Assembly: GCF_024267655.1 (NCBI RefSeq)
Contig: NZ_CP100595.1
Span: 186,001-250,000, forward strand
Direction of reading: 5' to 3'
Length of the DNA: 64,000 nucleotides
Source of the DNA: Arcobacter roscoffensis
GTDB taxonomy: Bacteria; Campylobacterota; Campylobacteria; Campylobacterales; Arcobacteraceae
In this document: piece after piece, positions 1 to 9,846 of the stretch
Layout of the letters: each line of letters begins with the position of its first letter
How positions within the stretch are numbered: the stretch's first letter is position 1
Made by a program: the position numbers and the translations under genes
The notes under the pieces: model-generated
What the model was told of the DNA's origin: nothing
Databases searched by the model: none
The model's input: the letters and a program-made list of their open reading frames with translations, nothing else

Positions 1-1
1 T

Positions 2-523
2 ATCTCTAGAAGAATCACAAGGGACATTATCAATTGTGAGTTCGTAGAGGTAAGAAAAGACAAAAATGCTATAGAAGCCGAAATTGAAAGAATCATGGAT
101 GCTGATATAGAAAAAGAGTTTGATTTAGACGAAAAAGTTGATGATATTCTTGATGATCAAGATGAAGAAATCGAAATGTTAAATGCCGATAGAAGGCAAC
201 TTTTTTGGATGACTAAAAAAAGATTAGCAAACGATTTTGGTGTTATTTTAAATAATGAAGATAGATTCTCTGACATTGCTCATCAAGTTTTAGACTTTTT
301 ATGGGAAGAAGATTATATTCATTATACTTGCTCTGACAATCAAGTTAAAAATATCATTTTCTCATCAATTGATGAGTTTATGAAAGGTTTTGAAGAAGCA
401 GATTCATCGGTATTAGCTAAACTTAAAAACTATAAAAGAAAGTTAATACCAGGGACTGAGGATTATGATTTAGTTTATCATAGATTATATGAAGAAGAAT
501 TAATTAAAAGAGGGTTAATATAA
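2..523 (+). CDS. DUF507 family protein (5' end outside window)
   Basis: The reading frame is open from the first bases of the window and continues without a stop to 523, so the gene begins upstream. The internal ATG at 95 is not the true start, because the upstream codons give convincing protein (ISRRITRDIINCEF...). At least 173 residues are present. The protein is very acidic in the middle (residues around the D/E-rich stretch near 95-180) and ends in a basic helical tail. This pattern fits the DUF507 family, which is conserved in Campylobacterota and has no established function. It ends one base before the carA start, so the two are almost certainly co-transcribed. Family assignment is by recognition; function is unknown. 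Confidence 0.8.
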   Translation: MSRRITRDIINCEFVEVRKDKNAIEAEIERIMDADIEKEFDLDEKVDDILDDQDEEIEMLNADRRQLFWMTKKRLANDFGVILNNEDRFSDIAHQVLDFLWEEDYIHYTCSDNQVKNIIFSSIDEFMKGFEEADSSVLAKLKNYKRKLIPGTEDYDLVYHRLYEEELIKRGLI

Positions 524-524
524 G

Positions 525-1649
525 ATGCAAAAAGTTTGGATTTACTTAGAAAACGGAACATTTTTAGAAGCAAAATCTTTTGGTGCAACTGGTACATCTG
601 TTGGAGAAGTTGTATTTAATACATCACTTACAGGTTACCAAGAAATCATTACTGATCCATCATATGCAGGACAGTTTGTAACATTTACAATGCCAGAAAT
701 TGGAAATGTTGGTGTAAATGAAGATGATATGGAAAGCAAAACAGCATACTGTAAAGGTGTATTAGTTAGAAATTATCATCACAAGTACTCAAATTATAGA
801 GCTCAAGGTGACCTAGATTCACTTTTAAAAGAGCACAATGTTTTAGGTATTACTGCAATTGATACAAGATATTTAACAAAAATGTTAAGAGATGAAGGTG
901 CAATGATGATGATTGCATCAACTGAAATATCTGATAAAGATGAGCTTGCTAAAAAACTAAGTGAAAGCCCAAGAATTGAAGATATTAACTATATTGAAGA
1001 AGTTTCTACAAAAGAGACATATATTCACAAAAGTGGTGCTTGGAATCATAATGAAAAAGCATACAACAAAGCTGTGATGAGCGATAAAAAAATCGTTGTT
1101 GTTGACTTTGGCGTAAAAAGAAATATCTTAAATGAATTAGTTCAATCAGGATTAGAAGTTGAAGTTGTTCCATCAACATTTAAAGCTGATGATTTAATAG
1201 CTAGATTTGAAGCAAAAGAAATCGGTGGTATTTTCTTATCAAATGGACCAGGTGATCCACTTACTTTAACAGAAGAGAAAAAAGAAGTGCAAAAACTAAT
1301 TGGTGCAGGTATTCCAATGTTTGCTATTTGTTTAGGACACCAGATGTTATCAATCGCTCATGGACACGATACATATAAATTACCATTTGGACAACATGGT
1401 GGAAATCACCCAGTTGCTAACCCTAAAACAATGATAGTAGAAATCACTGCACAAAACCACAACTACAATGTTCCAGAATCAATTGAGCAAATTGCTGAAA
1501 TTACTCACAAGAATTTATTTGATGGAACTATTGAAGGTGTAAAATACAAAAATAAAGATATCTTCTCAGTACAACATCACCCAGAAGCGTCTCCAGGGCC
1601 GCATGAGTCGAAATATATTTTCGACGAATTCGCAAAAATAGTGAAATAA
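525..1649 (+). CDS. carA: carbamoyl-phosphate synthase small (glutaminase) subunit
   Basis: This is the glutamine amidotransferase subunit that hydrolyses glutamine and passes ammonia to CarB for carbamoyl phosphate synthesis, feeding pyrimidines and arginine. The 374-residue length is normal. The N-terminal CPSase small-chain domain covers about residues 1-140. The class I amidotransferase domain follows, with the nucleophile motif AICLGHQ (Cys in CLG), the oxyanion segment SNGPGDP and the catalytic His/Glu motif QHHPEASPGPHES. The start lies one base after the DUF507 stop, indicating translational coupling. The stop codon sits in the loop of a terminator hairpin. carB is not in the window. 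Confidence 0.97.
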   Translation: MQKVWIYLENGTFLEAKSFGATGTSVGEVVFNTSLTGYQEIITDPSYAGQFVTFTMPEIGNVGVNEDDMESKTAYCKGVLVRNYHHKYSNYRAQGDLDSLLKEHNVLGITAIDTRYLTKMLRDEGAMMMIASTEISDKDELAKKLSESPRIEDINYIEEVSTKETYIHKSGAWNHNEKAYNKAVMSDKKIVVVDFGVKRNILNELVQSGLEVEVVPSTFKADDLIARFEAKEIGGIFLSNGPGDPLTLTEEKKEVQKLIGAGIPMFAICLGHQMLSIAHGHDTYKLPFGQHGGNHPVANPKTMIVEITAQNHNYNVPESIEQIAEITHKNLFDGTIEGVKYKNKDIFSVQHHPEASPGPHESKYIFDEFAKIVK

Positions 1650-1661
1650 TTCACTTTTTTT
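1640..1661 (+). terminator. rho-independent terminator of carA
   Basis: The stem AGTGAA (1640-1645) pairs with TTCACT (1650-1655) around loop ATAA, followed by a run of T. The carA stop codon TAA (1647-1649) lies inside the loop, so termination overlaps the coding end. Confidence 0.7.
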
Positions 1662-1671
1662 GCCGAATTTC

Positions 1672-1739
1672 GGCGTTAAAATTTAAAATTCACTCGTCAC
1701 GTACTTAATGTACGCTCCTCATAAATTCCAAATTTCGCC
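1672..1739. repeat. long imperfect palindrome, possible interspersed intergenic repeat
   Basis: The arms match as GGCG/CGCC (1672/1736), AAATTT/AAATTT, AATT/AATT and a tight core CGTAC-TTAAT-GTACG at 1700-1714. A second AGTGAA...TTCACT hairpin follows at about 1758-1775. The structure carries no open gene and looks like a mobile or repeated palindromic unit, but only one copy is in the window, so its repeat status is inferred. Confidence 0.45.
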
Positions 1740-1845
1740 TTGAACTTCAACAAAACAGTGAACTCTTTCACTATTTTAATTATAAATAAAAACTTTTTAA
1801 ATTTATTAGTATTAAATAGAAAATATATGTAGAAGTAAAAGCATT

Positions 1846-1878
1846 GCTAGCTAGTCTGATTTAGACTAACTAGCTTTT
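1846..1878 (+). terminator. hairpin between carA and pgpA
   Basis: A 12-base arm (1846-1857) pairs with 1863-1874 with one G-T mismatch around loop GATTT, then TTTT. It lies immediately beyond the pgpA stop on the other strand, so it can serve transcripts from both directions. Confidence 0.6.
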
Positions 1879-1879
1879 A

Positions 1880-2353
1880 TTAGATAAACTGTGTAATTAA
1901 GTGATAAACTGCAGAGGCTGAGATACCTGCTGCTATTCCGGCGATTACATCGTCACCCATAACACCCCATCCACCTTTTACTTTTTCATCAATTCTTCCA
2001 ATAATTGAGGGTTTCCATATATCAAATATTCTAAAGAAGATAAATGCTAAGGCTGCCATGATTAGTAGGTTTGATTCTGTTGGTTTACAAATTGATAGTG
2101 CTATCCACATTCCTGCAAGTTCATCTATTACGATTTCTTTACTATCATGCTCTCCAACTTCTTTTTCATAAATGTTTATTTGTTTTACTGCAATTACAGT
2201 AATTAGTAAAGCTAATAAAAATAGAGTTGATACATCAAATACTTGTAGTATTCCAATTGCCATGATTAATGATACAAATGAACCTACTGTTCCAGGTGCT
2301 TTTGGAGATAATCCTGAATATCCAACTGTTAGGAAAAACTTTCTTAAATTCAT
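1880..2353 (-). CDS. pgpA: phosphatidylglycerophosphatase A
   Basis: PgpA is an inner-membrane enzyme that dephosphorylates phosphatidylglycerophosphate to phosphatidylglycerol. The 157-residue protein has the family signature PGTVGSF near residue 20, the metal/phosphate motif EIVIDELAGMW near 75-85, and the C-terminal GGWGVMGDDVIAG segment. Several hydrophobic helices span the middle. It lies nine bases downstream of the orphan regulator gene and is probably the last gene of the ispDF-regulator-pgpA unit, whose likely promoter lies upstream of ispDF. Confidence 0.9.
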   Translation of the reverse strand: MNLRKFFLTVGYSGLSPKAPGTVGSFVSLIMAIGILQVFDVSTLFLLALLITVIAVKQINIYEKEVGEHDSKEIVIDELAGMWIALSICKPTESNLLIMAALAFIFFRIFDIWKPSIIGRIDEKVKGGWGVMGDDVIAGIAAGISASAVYHLITQFI

Positions 2354-2361
2354 GTTTTACC

Positions 2362-3252
2362 TTATTTCTTTTTTTCTATACCAAGTTTTTTTCTCTTTTC
2401 CCAAAGAGATTTTCTTGAAATACCAAGTTTCTTAGATAGTTCTGTATCTGGGTATTTTGATTGGTATGATAAAACCATAAGTTTTACATAATCATTAATT
2501 GTCATGATATTTGTAGTACTCATAAGTAAGTTTTCATTATTAAACTCTATTTTTCTATATGGAAAGTCTTCTTCACCTTCAAGAGATGAAATGACACAAT
2601 TCTTATGCTCAATTAGTTTAATAAGATTGTCTTTTGCTGTTCTTTTTAAACTATGATACTCTGTAAGGTATATAATGCCTTTATCGCCTAAAGCATTTAG
2701 TTTCTTTTGCCAATTTGCACAGTTAAGTGAGATAAATGAAATAGGCATATCAAGTCTTCTTGATAATTCAAATACAAGTTTATCCGCACATTTTTGTGAG
2801 TTTGATTCAACTAATGTTGGGAATGATGGAGGCAAAAATGTATCAGATGTATCAACATCAGCCATAATAAAGTCCATATATTCTCTTAATGTTTGTAATT
2901 CCCTTTTTAAGCTTCTACACTCTTTATAATGGTAAATTTTTCTTACAAGTTCATCCATTAAAAATGGCTTCATAATATAGTCTTTTGCACCATCTTTAAT
3001 AGGGTTTGTAACTGTTTCATCTGATATATATGAAACTAAAAGAAGAATGATAGAGTTTTCTTTATATTTTTTGATTATATTTTTACATAAACTTGATGGA
3101 AGTGAAGTAGATAAAAGTACTATGTCATAATCTTTTGATAGGTTATCAATATTTGGTGATTCTATATAATCACAACTGTGTCCGTCATCAAGTAGTCTAG
3201 AAACTACCTTTTGTGCTAAATAAATTTCATTTTCAATAATTAAAATATTCAT
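2362..3252 (-). CDS. HP1021/CemR-type orphan response regulator
   Basis: A 296-residue regulator with an N-terminal receiver-like domain (about 1-115), a linker domain, and a C-terminal Fis-like helix-turn-helix (LSKKLGISRKSLWEKRKKLG). At the usual phosphoacceptor position the Asp is replaced by Ser48 (IVLLSTSLP), so it is an atypical receiver. Six Cys residues are spread through the protein (for example C27, C56 and those in ECRS, KCAD, NCAN, NCVI). Known family members are H. pylori HP1021 and its Campylobacter/Arcobacter homologues (CemR), phosphorylation-independent regulators tied to redox and energy metabolism. Length, Ser substitution, Cys count and ispDF/pgpA neighbours all agree. No histidine kinase is adjacent. 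Confidence 0.88.
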   Translation of the reverse strand: MNILIIENEIYLAQKVVSRLLDDGHSCDYIESPNIDNLSKDYDIVLLSTSLPSSLCKNIIKKYKENSIILLLVSYISDETVTNPIKDGAKDYIMKPFLMDELVRKIYHYKECRSLKRELQTLREYMDFIMADVDTSDTFLPPSFPTLVESNSQKCADKLVFELSRRLDMPISFISLNCANWQKKLNALGDKGIIYLTEYHSLKRTAKDNLIKLIEHKNCVISSLEGEEDFPYRKIEFNNENLLMSTTNIMTINDYVKLMVLSYQSKYPDTELSKKLGISRKSLWEKRKKLGIEKKK

Positions 3253-3255
3253 ATT

Positions 3256-4377
3256 TTACTTCCATTTATAGTATTTCAGTGTGGCAATACTTTGAACAGC
3301 CACACCCTCTTTTCTACCCACAAATCCCATCTTTTCACCTGTAGTTGCTTTTATATTAATAAACTGCTTCTCAAGGGCTAAAATTTCTGATAATTTCTTT
3401 TTTATATCTTTTTTGAAAGGATTGATTTTAGGTTGTTGGGCTAATATTGTAAGATCAATATTTACAATTTCATAGCCAACATTATAAATAAACTCTACAA
3501 TCTCTTGAAGTAATAGTTTTGAATCAGCACCTTTATATTTTGGATCAGTATCAGGAAAGAACTCTCCAATATCACCAGCACCAGCAGCACCTAATAAGGC
3601 ATCTATTACTGAATGAATTAATACATCACCATCACTATGGGCTTTAAAACCATAATCACAAGGAATCTCAACACCACCTAAATACATCTTTTTACCATCT
3701 TCAAACTGATGAATATCAATACCAGTTCCTGTAAAGAAGTTATTAGAAGCAGGCTTTAAACTAGGCATATCATGTATTTCATCACCGTGAGTTAACTTCT
3801 TACTTTTAATACTTCCTTTTACATATTTAATAGAGCCATTAATAGCATTTATTGCTGAGCTATCATCAGTAAATTCAGTAGTAGTATTTAGGGCTTTTTT
3901 TAGGATTTCTGTTTTTGAGAGTTGAGGAGTTTGGATAAGTTTTACATTATCTCTATTTATTGTATTTTCATTGTATATAACTGTATCAGAGACATCTAAA
4001 ACAGGAACAATACAATCATCTACACCTTTTTCATTGAGTAGATTATCAATTACACTTTTAGGAACACACGCTCTTGCTACATCAGTTACCATCACATATT
4101 TTGTGGTAACTTCTTTTAAAGAGTTTGCCATTGATTCTTGTCTTGTCTCACCACCTGTTACGTATGTGTAGTCATCATCGAAGTTTTGCATATAGCCAAT
4201 TTCATTTTTATGGGCAGTAACAATAATCTTCTCAAATTGAGCAAAACCTGATAATCTTTTAGTCACATTAAGCCATAGTGGTTCATTTTCAATTCTAAGC
4301 CACTGTTTTTTCGCTTTATGTTGAAATCTAGTAGAATTACCAGCACATAGTACAATTAAAGTAAGGTCAGACACCAA
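3256..4377 (-). CDS. ispDF: bifunctional IspD/IspF isoprenoid (MEP pathway) enzyme
   Basis: A fused enzyme carrying out two MEP pathway steps: CTP-dependent cytidylylation of methylerythritol phosphate (IspD) and cyclisation to MEcPP (IspF). Residues about 1-205 are IspD-like, with the nucleotide motif LIVLCAGNSTRF and VMVTDVARACV. Residues about 215-373 are IspF, with the zinc motif GTGIDIHQFEDG, the HSDGDVLIHSVIDALLGA segment, and the C-terminal GFVGRKEGVAVQSIATL. The fusion is typical of Campylobacterota. It ends three bases before the regulator start, implying one transcript. Confidence 0.96.
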   Translation of the reverse strand: MVSDLTLIVLCAGNSTRFQHKAKKQWLRIENEPLWLNVTKRLSGFAQFEKIIVTAHKNEIGYMQNFDDDYTYVTGGETRQESMANSLKEVTTKYVMVTDVARACVPKSVIDNLLNEKGVDDCIVPVLDVSDTVIYNENTINRDNVKLIQTPQLSKTEILKKALNTTTEFTDDSSAINAINGSIKYVKGSIKSKKLTHGDEIHDMPSLKPASNNFFTGTGIDIHQFEDGKKMYLGGVEIPCDYGFKAHSDGDVLIHSVIDALLGAAGAGDIGEFFPDTDPKYKGADSKLLLQEIVEFIYNVGYEIVNIDLTILAQQPKINPFKKDIKKKLSEILALEKQFINIKATTGEKMGFVGRKEGVAVQSIATLKYYKWK

Positions 4378-4404
4378 TATCCCCTTTGTGTAAAAAAGTT
4401 ACAT

Positions 4405-4410
4405 ATTATA
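4405..4410 (-). promoter_or_regulatory. candidate -10 element for the ispDF unit
   Basis: On the minus strand the hexamer TATAAT occurs about 28 bases upstream of the ispDF ATG in an AT-rich intergenic gap. No clear -35 element is seen, which is usual for this group. Confidence 0.4.
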
Positions 4411-4432
4411 ATCTAATGTTACTTATGAAAAG

Positions 4433-5254
4433 TTAAGAATTATTTAGAATTTCATCTTTTATTGATTGAATTGAACTATTTAAGAGTTTTTCATCAAAGC
4501 CATAAGATTTTGATAGTTTGATTGCTGCATCAATAGAAGAATCACCAAGTGTATCTTTGAAATTTGTAAGCTCTTTTGTGATTTTTAAAATTTGAGCTTT
4601 TTTCTTATATTCAGAAGTTGCATTGTTTATATCATCAACAAAATTGATAGGATATATTATGTTGTGAGTCAAGCCCCAATGCTTAAATAAGTTCGCAGTA
4701 ATTTTAGCTGTAGTAAATCCTGTGAAATTTAGTTCAACTGTAGAAACATCTTTTTCTTTATTTAAAGCATCTCTAAAATCATCGATTTTGTTTTCTTGCT
4801 CAATTATACTTGCAATTATAAATTTACCTGTTTCTTGTAAAAATGCAGGCATTAGTAAATCATCTTTTAAATCATTGTCTATTTTTGAAACCCATTCATT
4901 TATGATTTTTGTAGATAAAGCACTTAAGTTGATAAAATCATCAGTTGACATGCCATAAGCTAAAAGGTTGCATTTTACTGTATTTTGAACAATTGATCCA
5001 ATAGCCAAAGAAATAGTAAAGTTTATACCAAGTAAGTTAATAGCTCTACTTAAAGTGTCTACACTACTTCTAAAACCAAACATAGATGAGTTTGCTACTT
5101 TGAGTATATTCGCTACAAGTAAGGGATCTTTTTCAATTATTGTTATTAATTCATCAGGAGAAGAGTTTTTAACTTTTTTAAACTCTTCTAGTTCCATAAT
5201 ACTATTAGGTAATGGTGGTAGTGAATCGATTTTATCTTTTACTTTATTTTTCAT
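4433..5254 (-). CDS. HDOD domain protein
   Basis: A 273-residue soluble protein. Residues about 8-210 match the HDOD pattern: PLPNSIMELEEF at the start, KDPLLVANILKVANSS (the HDOD core), AINLLGINFTISLAIG, and LMPAFLQETGKFIIA. HDOD proteins are HD-related regulatory modules without the metal-binding HD pair, often linked to signalling. No output or receiver domain is attached. It is separated from ispDF by about 55 bases and diverges from thiC. Its specific role is unknown. Confidence 0.8.
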   Translation of the reverse strand: MKNKVKDKIDSLPPLPNSIMELEEFKKVKNSSPDELITIIEKDPLLVANILKVANSSMFGFRSSVDTLSRAINLLGINFTISLAIGSIVQNTVKCNLLAYGMSTDDFINLSALSTKIINEWVSKIDNDLKDDLLMPAFLQETGKFIIASIIEQENKIDDFRDALNKEKDVSTVELNFTGFTTAKITANLFKHWGLTHNIIYPINFVDDINNATSEYKKKAQILKITKELTNFKDTLGDSSIDAAIKLSKSYGFDEKLLNSSIQSIKDEILNNS

Positions 5255-5348
5255 AATTATCCCGTTATTCTTTCTTTAACTATTATATAGAAAAGAAACT
5301 TATACAAATAATAAATAGAAATTAATTGCTTGAATTAAGGTTTTATAA

Positions 5349-6972
<1,624 letters not shown>

Positions 6973-7006
6973 AACACAAACTTGTCCAAAACTATCTAAG
7001 AAAAAA

Positions 7007-7040
7007 CACTCTTCAAAATAATTTGAAGAGTGCCTTTTTT
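7007..7040 (+). terminator. strong rho-independent terminator after the thiC repeat
   Basis: A perfect 11-base stem CACTCTTCAAA (7007-7017) with TTTGAAGAGTG (7022-7032), loop ATAA, followed by CC and six T. It closes the thiC/repeat transcript. Confidence 0.85.
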
Positions 7041-7277
7041 ATTTAAAACTTTCAAAACTATTTCCAAAAATCAAAATTACAAAAACAATAAAACTAAAGC
7101 CTTTAAAATTCTATGTATTTCATAAACTTTTGATAAAATATCACTGTTTAAAAAAGTAAATAAACCTTTACTTTTTACAAAAAAATAGAAAATTTAGCTT
7201 AATTAAGACAAAAATTATCCTATTTCAATTATAATACAAAAAATTTAAATATAAAACTTTATAAAAAGGATTTTTCT

Positions 7278-8462
7278 ATGGCAAATATAGAAGATATTAA
7301 AAAAGAACTTGAGAAAGTTAAGTACCCTGGATTTGAAAAATCTATTATGGACTTTGGGTTCGTAAAAGATGTTCAATTAGAAGGAAATATAGCTTCAATT
7401 GTATTAGATATTACATCTACTGCTCAAGAAGTTGAAGAACAATTAAGAAAAGATATTCATGCCTGTATCAATGCTATTGGACTAGAAGTAAAACTTGGGT
7501 TCAATAAGCCACAAGCTCCAAAACAAAACTCTAACTCTGTAAGTGGTAAAAATATTGCTCCTCAGATTAAGAAAATTGTAATGGTAAGTTCAGGAAAAGG
7601 TGGAGTTGGTAAATCAACTACAACTGTAAACTTAGCAGTTGCTGCTTCTATGCAAGGTAAAAAAGTTGGTATTTTAGATGCTGATATCTATGGTCCAAAT
7701 ATTCCTAGAATGATGGGATTACAAGGAAAAGAAGTAGAAGTTATTGGTGAAAAAGCAAGACCACTTAATGCATATGGAGTAGATGTAATGTCTATGGGTG
7801 TATTAATGGATGAAGGTCAAGCAGTTATTTGGAGAGGGGCTATGATTATGAAAGCTATCCAACAACTGTTAAGAGATATTTTATGGGAAGAGTTAGATAT
7901 TCTTTTCATTGATATGCCTCCTGGTACTGGTGATGCACAATTAACACTTGCTCAAAGTGTTCCTGTTGCAGCAGGTATCAATGTAACTACTCCTCAACAT
8001 GTTGCACTTGATGATTCAAGAAGATCATTAGATATGTTCCAAAAGTTACATATTCCTGTAGCTGGTATTGTTGAAAATATGAGTGGATTTATTTGTCCAT
8101 CATGTGAGACAGAATCAGATATTTTTGGAATGGGAACTTGTGAAGATTTAGCTGATCAATATAATACTCAAGTATTAGGAAACCTACCAATTGAGCCTGC
8201 AATTAGAGAAGGTGGAGATGGTGGTAAACCAATTACTTACTTTAATCCAGAATCAATCTCTGCAAAAAGATATATGGAAGCAGCATCAAAAGTAATTGCT
8301 TTCTTAGACAATGTAGATGATGATAGAACTAATGCTGATATTCAACCAACTACACCTCCTGGTGTAAGTGCTTGTTCAACAACAGCTGCAAGTGCTAGCT
8401 CTGCACAACAAACTCAACAATCATCAGGTGGTAGTTGTGGTACAGGGTGTGGTTGTCACTAA
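7278..8462 (+). CDS. mrp: Mrp/ApbC-type iron-sulfur cluster carrier ATPase
   Basis: A P-loop ATPase of the Mrp/NBP35 family, known to carry Fe-S clusters to apoproteins. Residues about 1-80 form the MIP18-like (DUF59) domain. The deviant Walker A GKGGVGKS lies at 106-113, followed by ILDADIYGPNIPRMMG and DMPPGTGDAQLTL. The cluster-binding pair is C273-P-S-C276. The 394-residue protein is longer than usual because of a Ser/Gln/Thr-rich C-terminal tail with further Cys (C366, C387, C391, C393) ending CGTGCGCH. That tail looks like an additional metal or cluster site. The gene appears monocistronic, closed by a strong terminator. Confidence 0.93.
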   Translation: MANIEDIKKELEKVKYPGFEKSIMDFGFVKDVQLEGNIASIVLDITSTAQEVEEQLRKDIHACINAIGLEVKLGFNKPQAPKQNSNSVSGKNIAPQIKKIVMVSSGKGGVGKSTTTVNLAVAASMQGKKVGILDADIYGPNIPRMMGLQGKEVEVIGEKARPLNAYGVDVMSMGVLMDEGQAVIWRGAMIMKAIQQLLRDILWEELDILFIDMPPGTGDAQLTLAQSVPVAAGINVTTPQHVALDDSRRSLDMFQKLHIPVAGIVENMSGFICPSCETESDIFGMGTCEDLADQYNTQVLGNLPIEPAIREGGDGGKPITYFNPESISAKRYMEAASKVIAFLDNVDDDRTNADIQPTTPPGVSACSTTAASASSAQQTQQSSGGSCGTGCGCH

Positions 8463-8468
8463 GACTTC

Positions 8469-8501
8469 AAGATAAAAAGTAGCAAAGCTACTTTTTATCT
8501 T
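8469..8501. terminator. bidirectional terminator between mrp and the zinc-finger gene
   Basis: A perfect 15-base stem (8469-8483 with 8487-8501) around loop AAA with A/T runs on both outer sides. It serves convergent transcripts. Confidence 0.85.
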
Positions 8502-8751
8502 ATTTAAAATACTCTAAATAAATCTCTTCAATTTTTTGTTTTACTAGATGTTCTTTCCACTTGTGTCTTTCGCAAAATTTTAGAATCTCAGCTTCTTTCT
8601 CTTCTTCGTTACAAAAAAAGTATAATTTCTTTACAAAAGGTTTAGGAATATTTATAATTGCTTTTTCAAAATAGTTCTCTTTACACTCTTTAGAGCAAAA
8701 AACTTTTGAAATAGGTATTTTTTTAGAGCAGTATTGACAAGTATTTGCCAT
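8500..8751 (-). CDS. small zinc-ribbon protein of unknown function
   Basis: An 83-residue protein. I chose the ATG at 8751 (MANTCQYCSK) because AAGGAG lies seven to eight bases upstream; the frame stays open a further 15 codons without a good RBS. The N-terminus has a treble-clef-like pattern, C-x2-C (CQYC) then C-x3-C (CSKEC), typical of small zinc ribbons. The rest is basic and helical with additional Cys (FFC, FCERHKW). It is the gene after hisIE on the same strand, about 75 bases downstream. No specific function can be given. Confidence 0.7.
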   Translation of the reverse strand: MANTCQYCSKKIPISKVFCSKECKENYFEKAIINIPKPFVKKLYFFCNEEEKEAEILKFCERHKWKEHLVKQKIEEIYLEYFK

Positions 8752-8828
8752 AATAACTCCTTTTTTGGAATTATATCTTTTAAAGTTTAAGTGCAACTTA
8801 CTTGCATGAGTTGCACTTTAAAATTAAT

Positions 8829-9509
8829 TTATTTAGTTCTTGAGTTTTTTTCTTCGATTCCAGACATACCAAATCTTCTAGCTAACTCTTGTTTAACTCT
8901 ATCTGGGCTTATATTTTTTGAAGCAAGGGCAACTAAAACGTGATATGTAATATCAGCTGCTTCATAAATAATCTCTTCTTCATCATTATCTTTTATTGCA
9001 AAAGTAAATTCACCTGATTCTTCTACAATTTTTTTAAGCATAGAGTTTTGTTCACCATTTAAAAGTTTTGAAGTGTATGATTTACTTGGGTCATCATTTT
9101 TTCTTTCAAGTATAGTGTGATATAAGGTATCTATTACTCCATAAGCAGCTGTTGTATCAACTTCTACTTTTGATACTTCTTCATTTGTTTGTAAATCAGT
9201 AAAGAAACATGATTTTCTTCCTGTATGACAAGCTACACCTTCTTGATTTACTTTTAATAAAAGTGTGTCGTTGTCACAATCAAGCATAATATTTACTATT
9301 TCTTGTGTGTGATTAGAGCTTTCACCTTTTTTCCAAATTCTTTGTTTTGTTCTGCTAAAGTAGTGAGCGTAGTTTGTCTTGATTGTTAGCTCTAATGCTT
9401 CTTTATCCATGTATGCTAGCATTAATACTTCATTTGTTGTTGCATCTTGTGTAACTACAGGAATTAAACCATTAGTTTTTTCCCAATCAATTTTTTCTAT
9501 TGCTTCCAT
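8829..9509 (-). CDS. hisIE: bifunctional phosphoribosyl-AMP cyclohydrolase / phosphoribosyl-ATP pyrophosphatase
   Basis: Catalyses steps two and three of histidine biosynthesis. The N-terminal PRA-CH domain (about 1-115) has WKKGESSNH, the metal motif LDCDNDTLL, and GVACHTGRKSCF with zinc-binding Cys. The C-terminal PRA-PH domain (about 125-215) has KIVEESGEF and EAADITYHVLVAL, the acidic helices that bind Mg-pyrophosphate. The 226-residue length is typical for the fused enzyme. It follows a small secreted protein gene with eight bases between them; no other his gene is in the window. Confidence 0.95.
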   Translation of the reverse strand: MEAIEKIDWEKTNGLIPVVTQDATTNEVLMLAYMDKEALELTIKTNYAHYFSRTKQRIWKKGESSNHTQEIVNIMLDCDNDTLLLKVNQEGVACHTGRKSCFFTDLQTNEEVSKVEVDTTAAYGVIDTLYHTILERKNDDPSKSYTSKLLNGEQNSMLKKIVEESGEFTFAIKDNDEEEIIYEAADITYHVLVALASKNISPDRVKQELARRFGMSGIEEKNSRTK

Positions 9510-9517
9510 TTTTGCCC

Positions 9518-9808
9518 TTAAAATTTTTTGCTTATATCAAGTTTTAGTTTTTCTACTTCTCTTGTGACTTTATCTACTTCAACTTCGCCGCCTATTTCTA
9601 TATCTTTTTCTTTAAGCTTTTCTGTCTCAGCTATAGTTGGAGGAGGTGAATATTTTTCTTGCTTGTACTTTGAATATCTATCGTCTTCAAGTGGTATATC
9701 TAAGTTTATTTCATTTTTATTCTTAATACTCTCTTCTTGTTTCTCTTGTGCAAAGATAGTTGTTGTAAGTAAAAAAGTTAGTATTAAAATTAAGTTGTTT
9801 TTTTTCAT
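9518..9808 (-). CDS. small secreted (periplasmic) protein, unknown
   Basis: A 96-residue protein with an N-terminal signal peptide (MKKNN, then a hydrophobic stretch to about residue 20, likely cut after TIFA). The mature part is charged: Glu/Lys-rich helices, a PPP segment near residue 55, and a predicted coiled tail (EVDKVTREVEKLKLDI). I do not recognise a family. It lies eight bases before hisIE and about 38 after the SPFH gene, so it is probably co-transcribed with ilvE, SPFH and hisIE. Confidence 0.6.
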   Translation of the reverse strand: MKKNNLILILTFLLTTTIFAQEKQEESIKNKNEINLDIPLEDDRYSKYKQEKYSPPPTIAETEKLKEKDIEIGGEVEVDKVTREVEKLKLDISKKF

Positions 9809-9846
9809 TTGATTACTTTGTATAAAGTAGGGAAAACCCTACCTTA

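Noticed and set aside
8752-8796. Fifteen-codon N-terminal extension of the zinc-ribbon gene
   Set aside because: A strong AAGGAG sits before the internal ATG at 8751, and the extension has no support.
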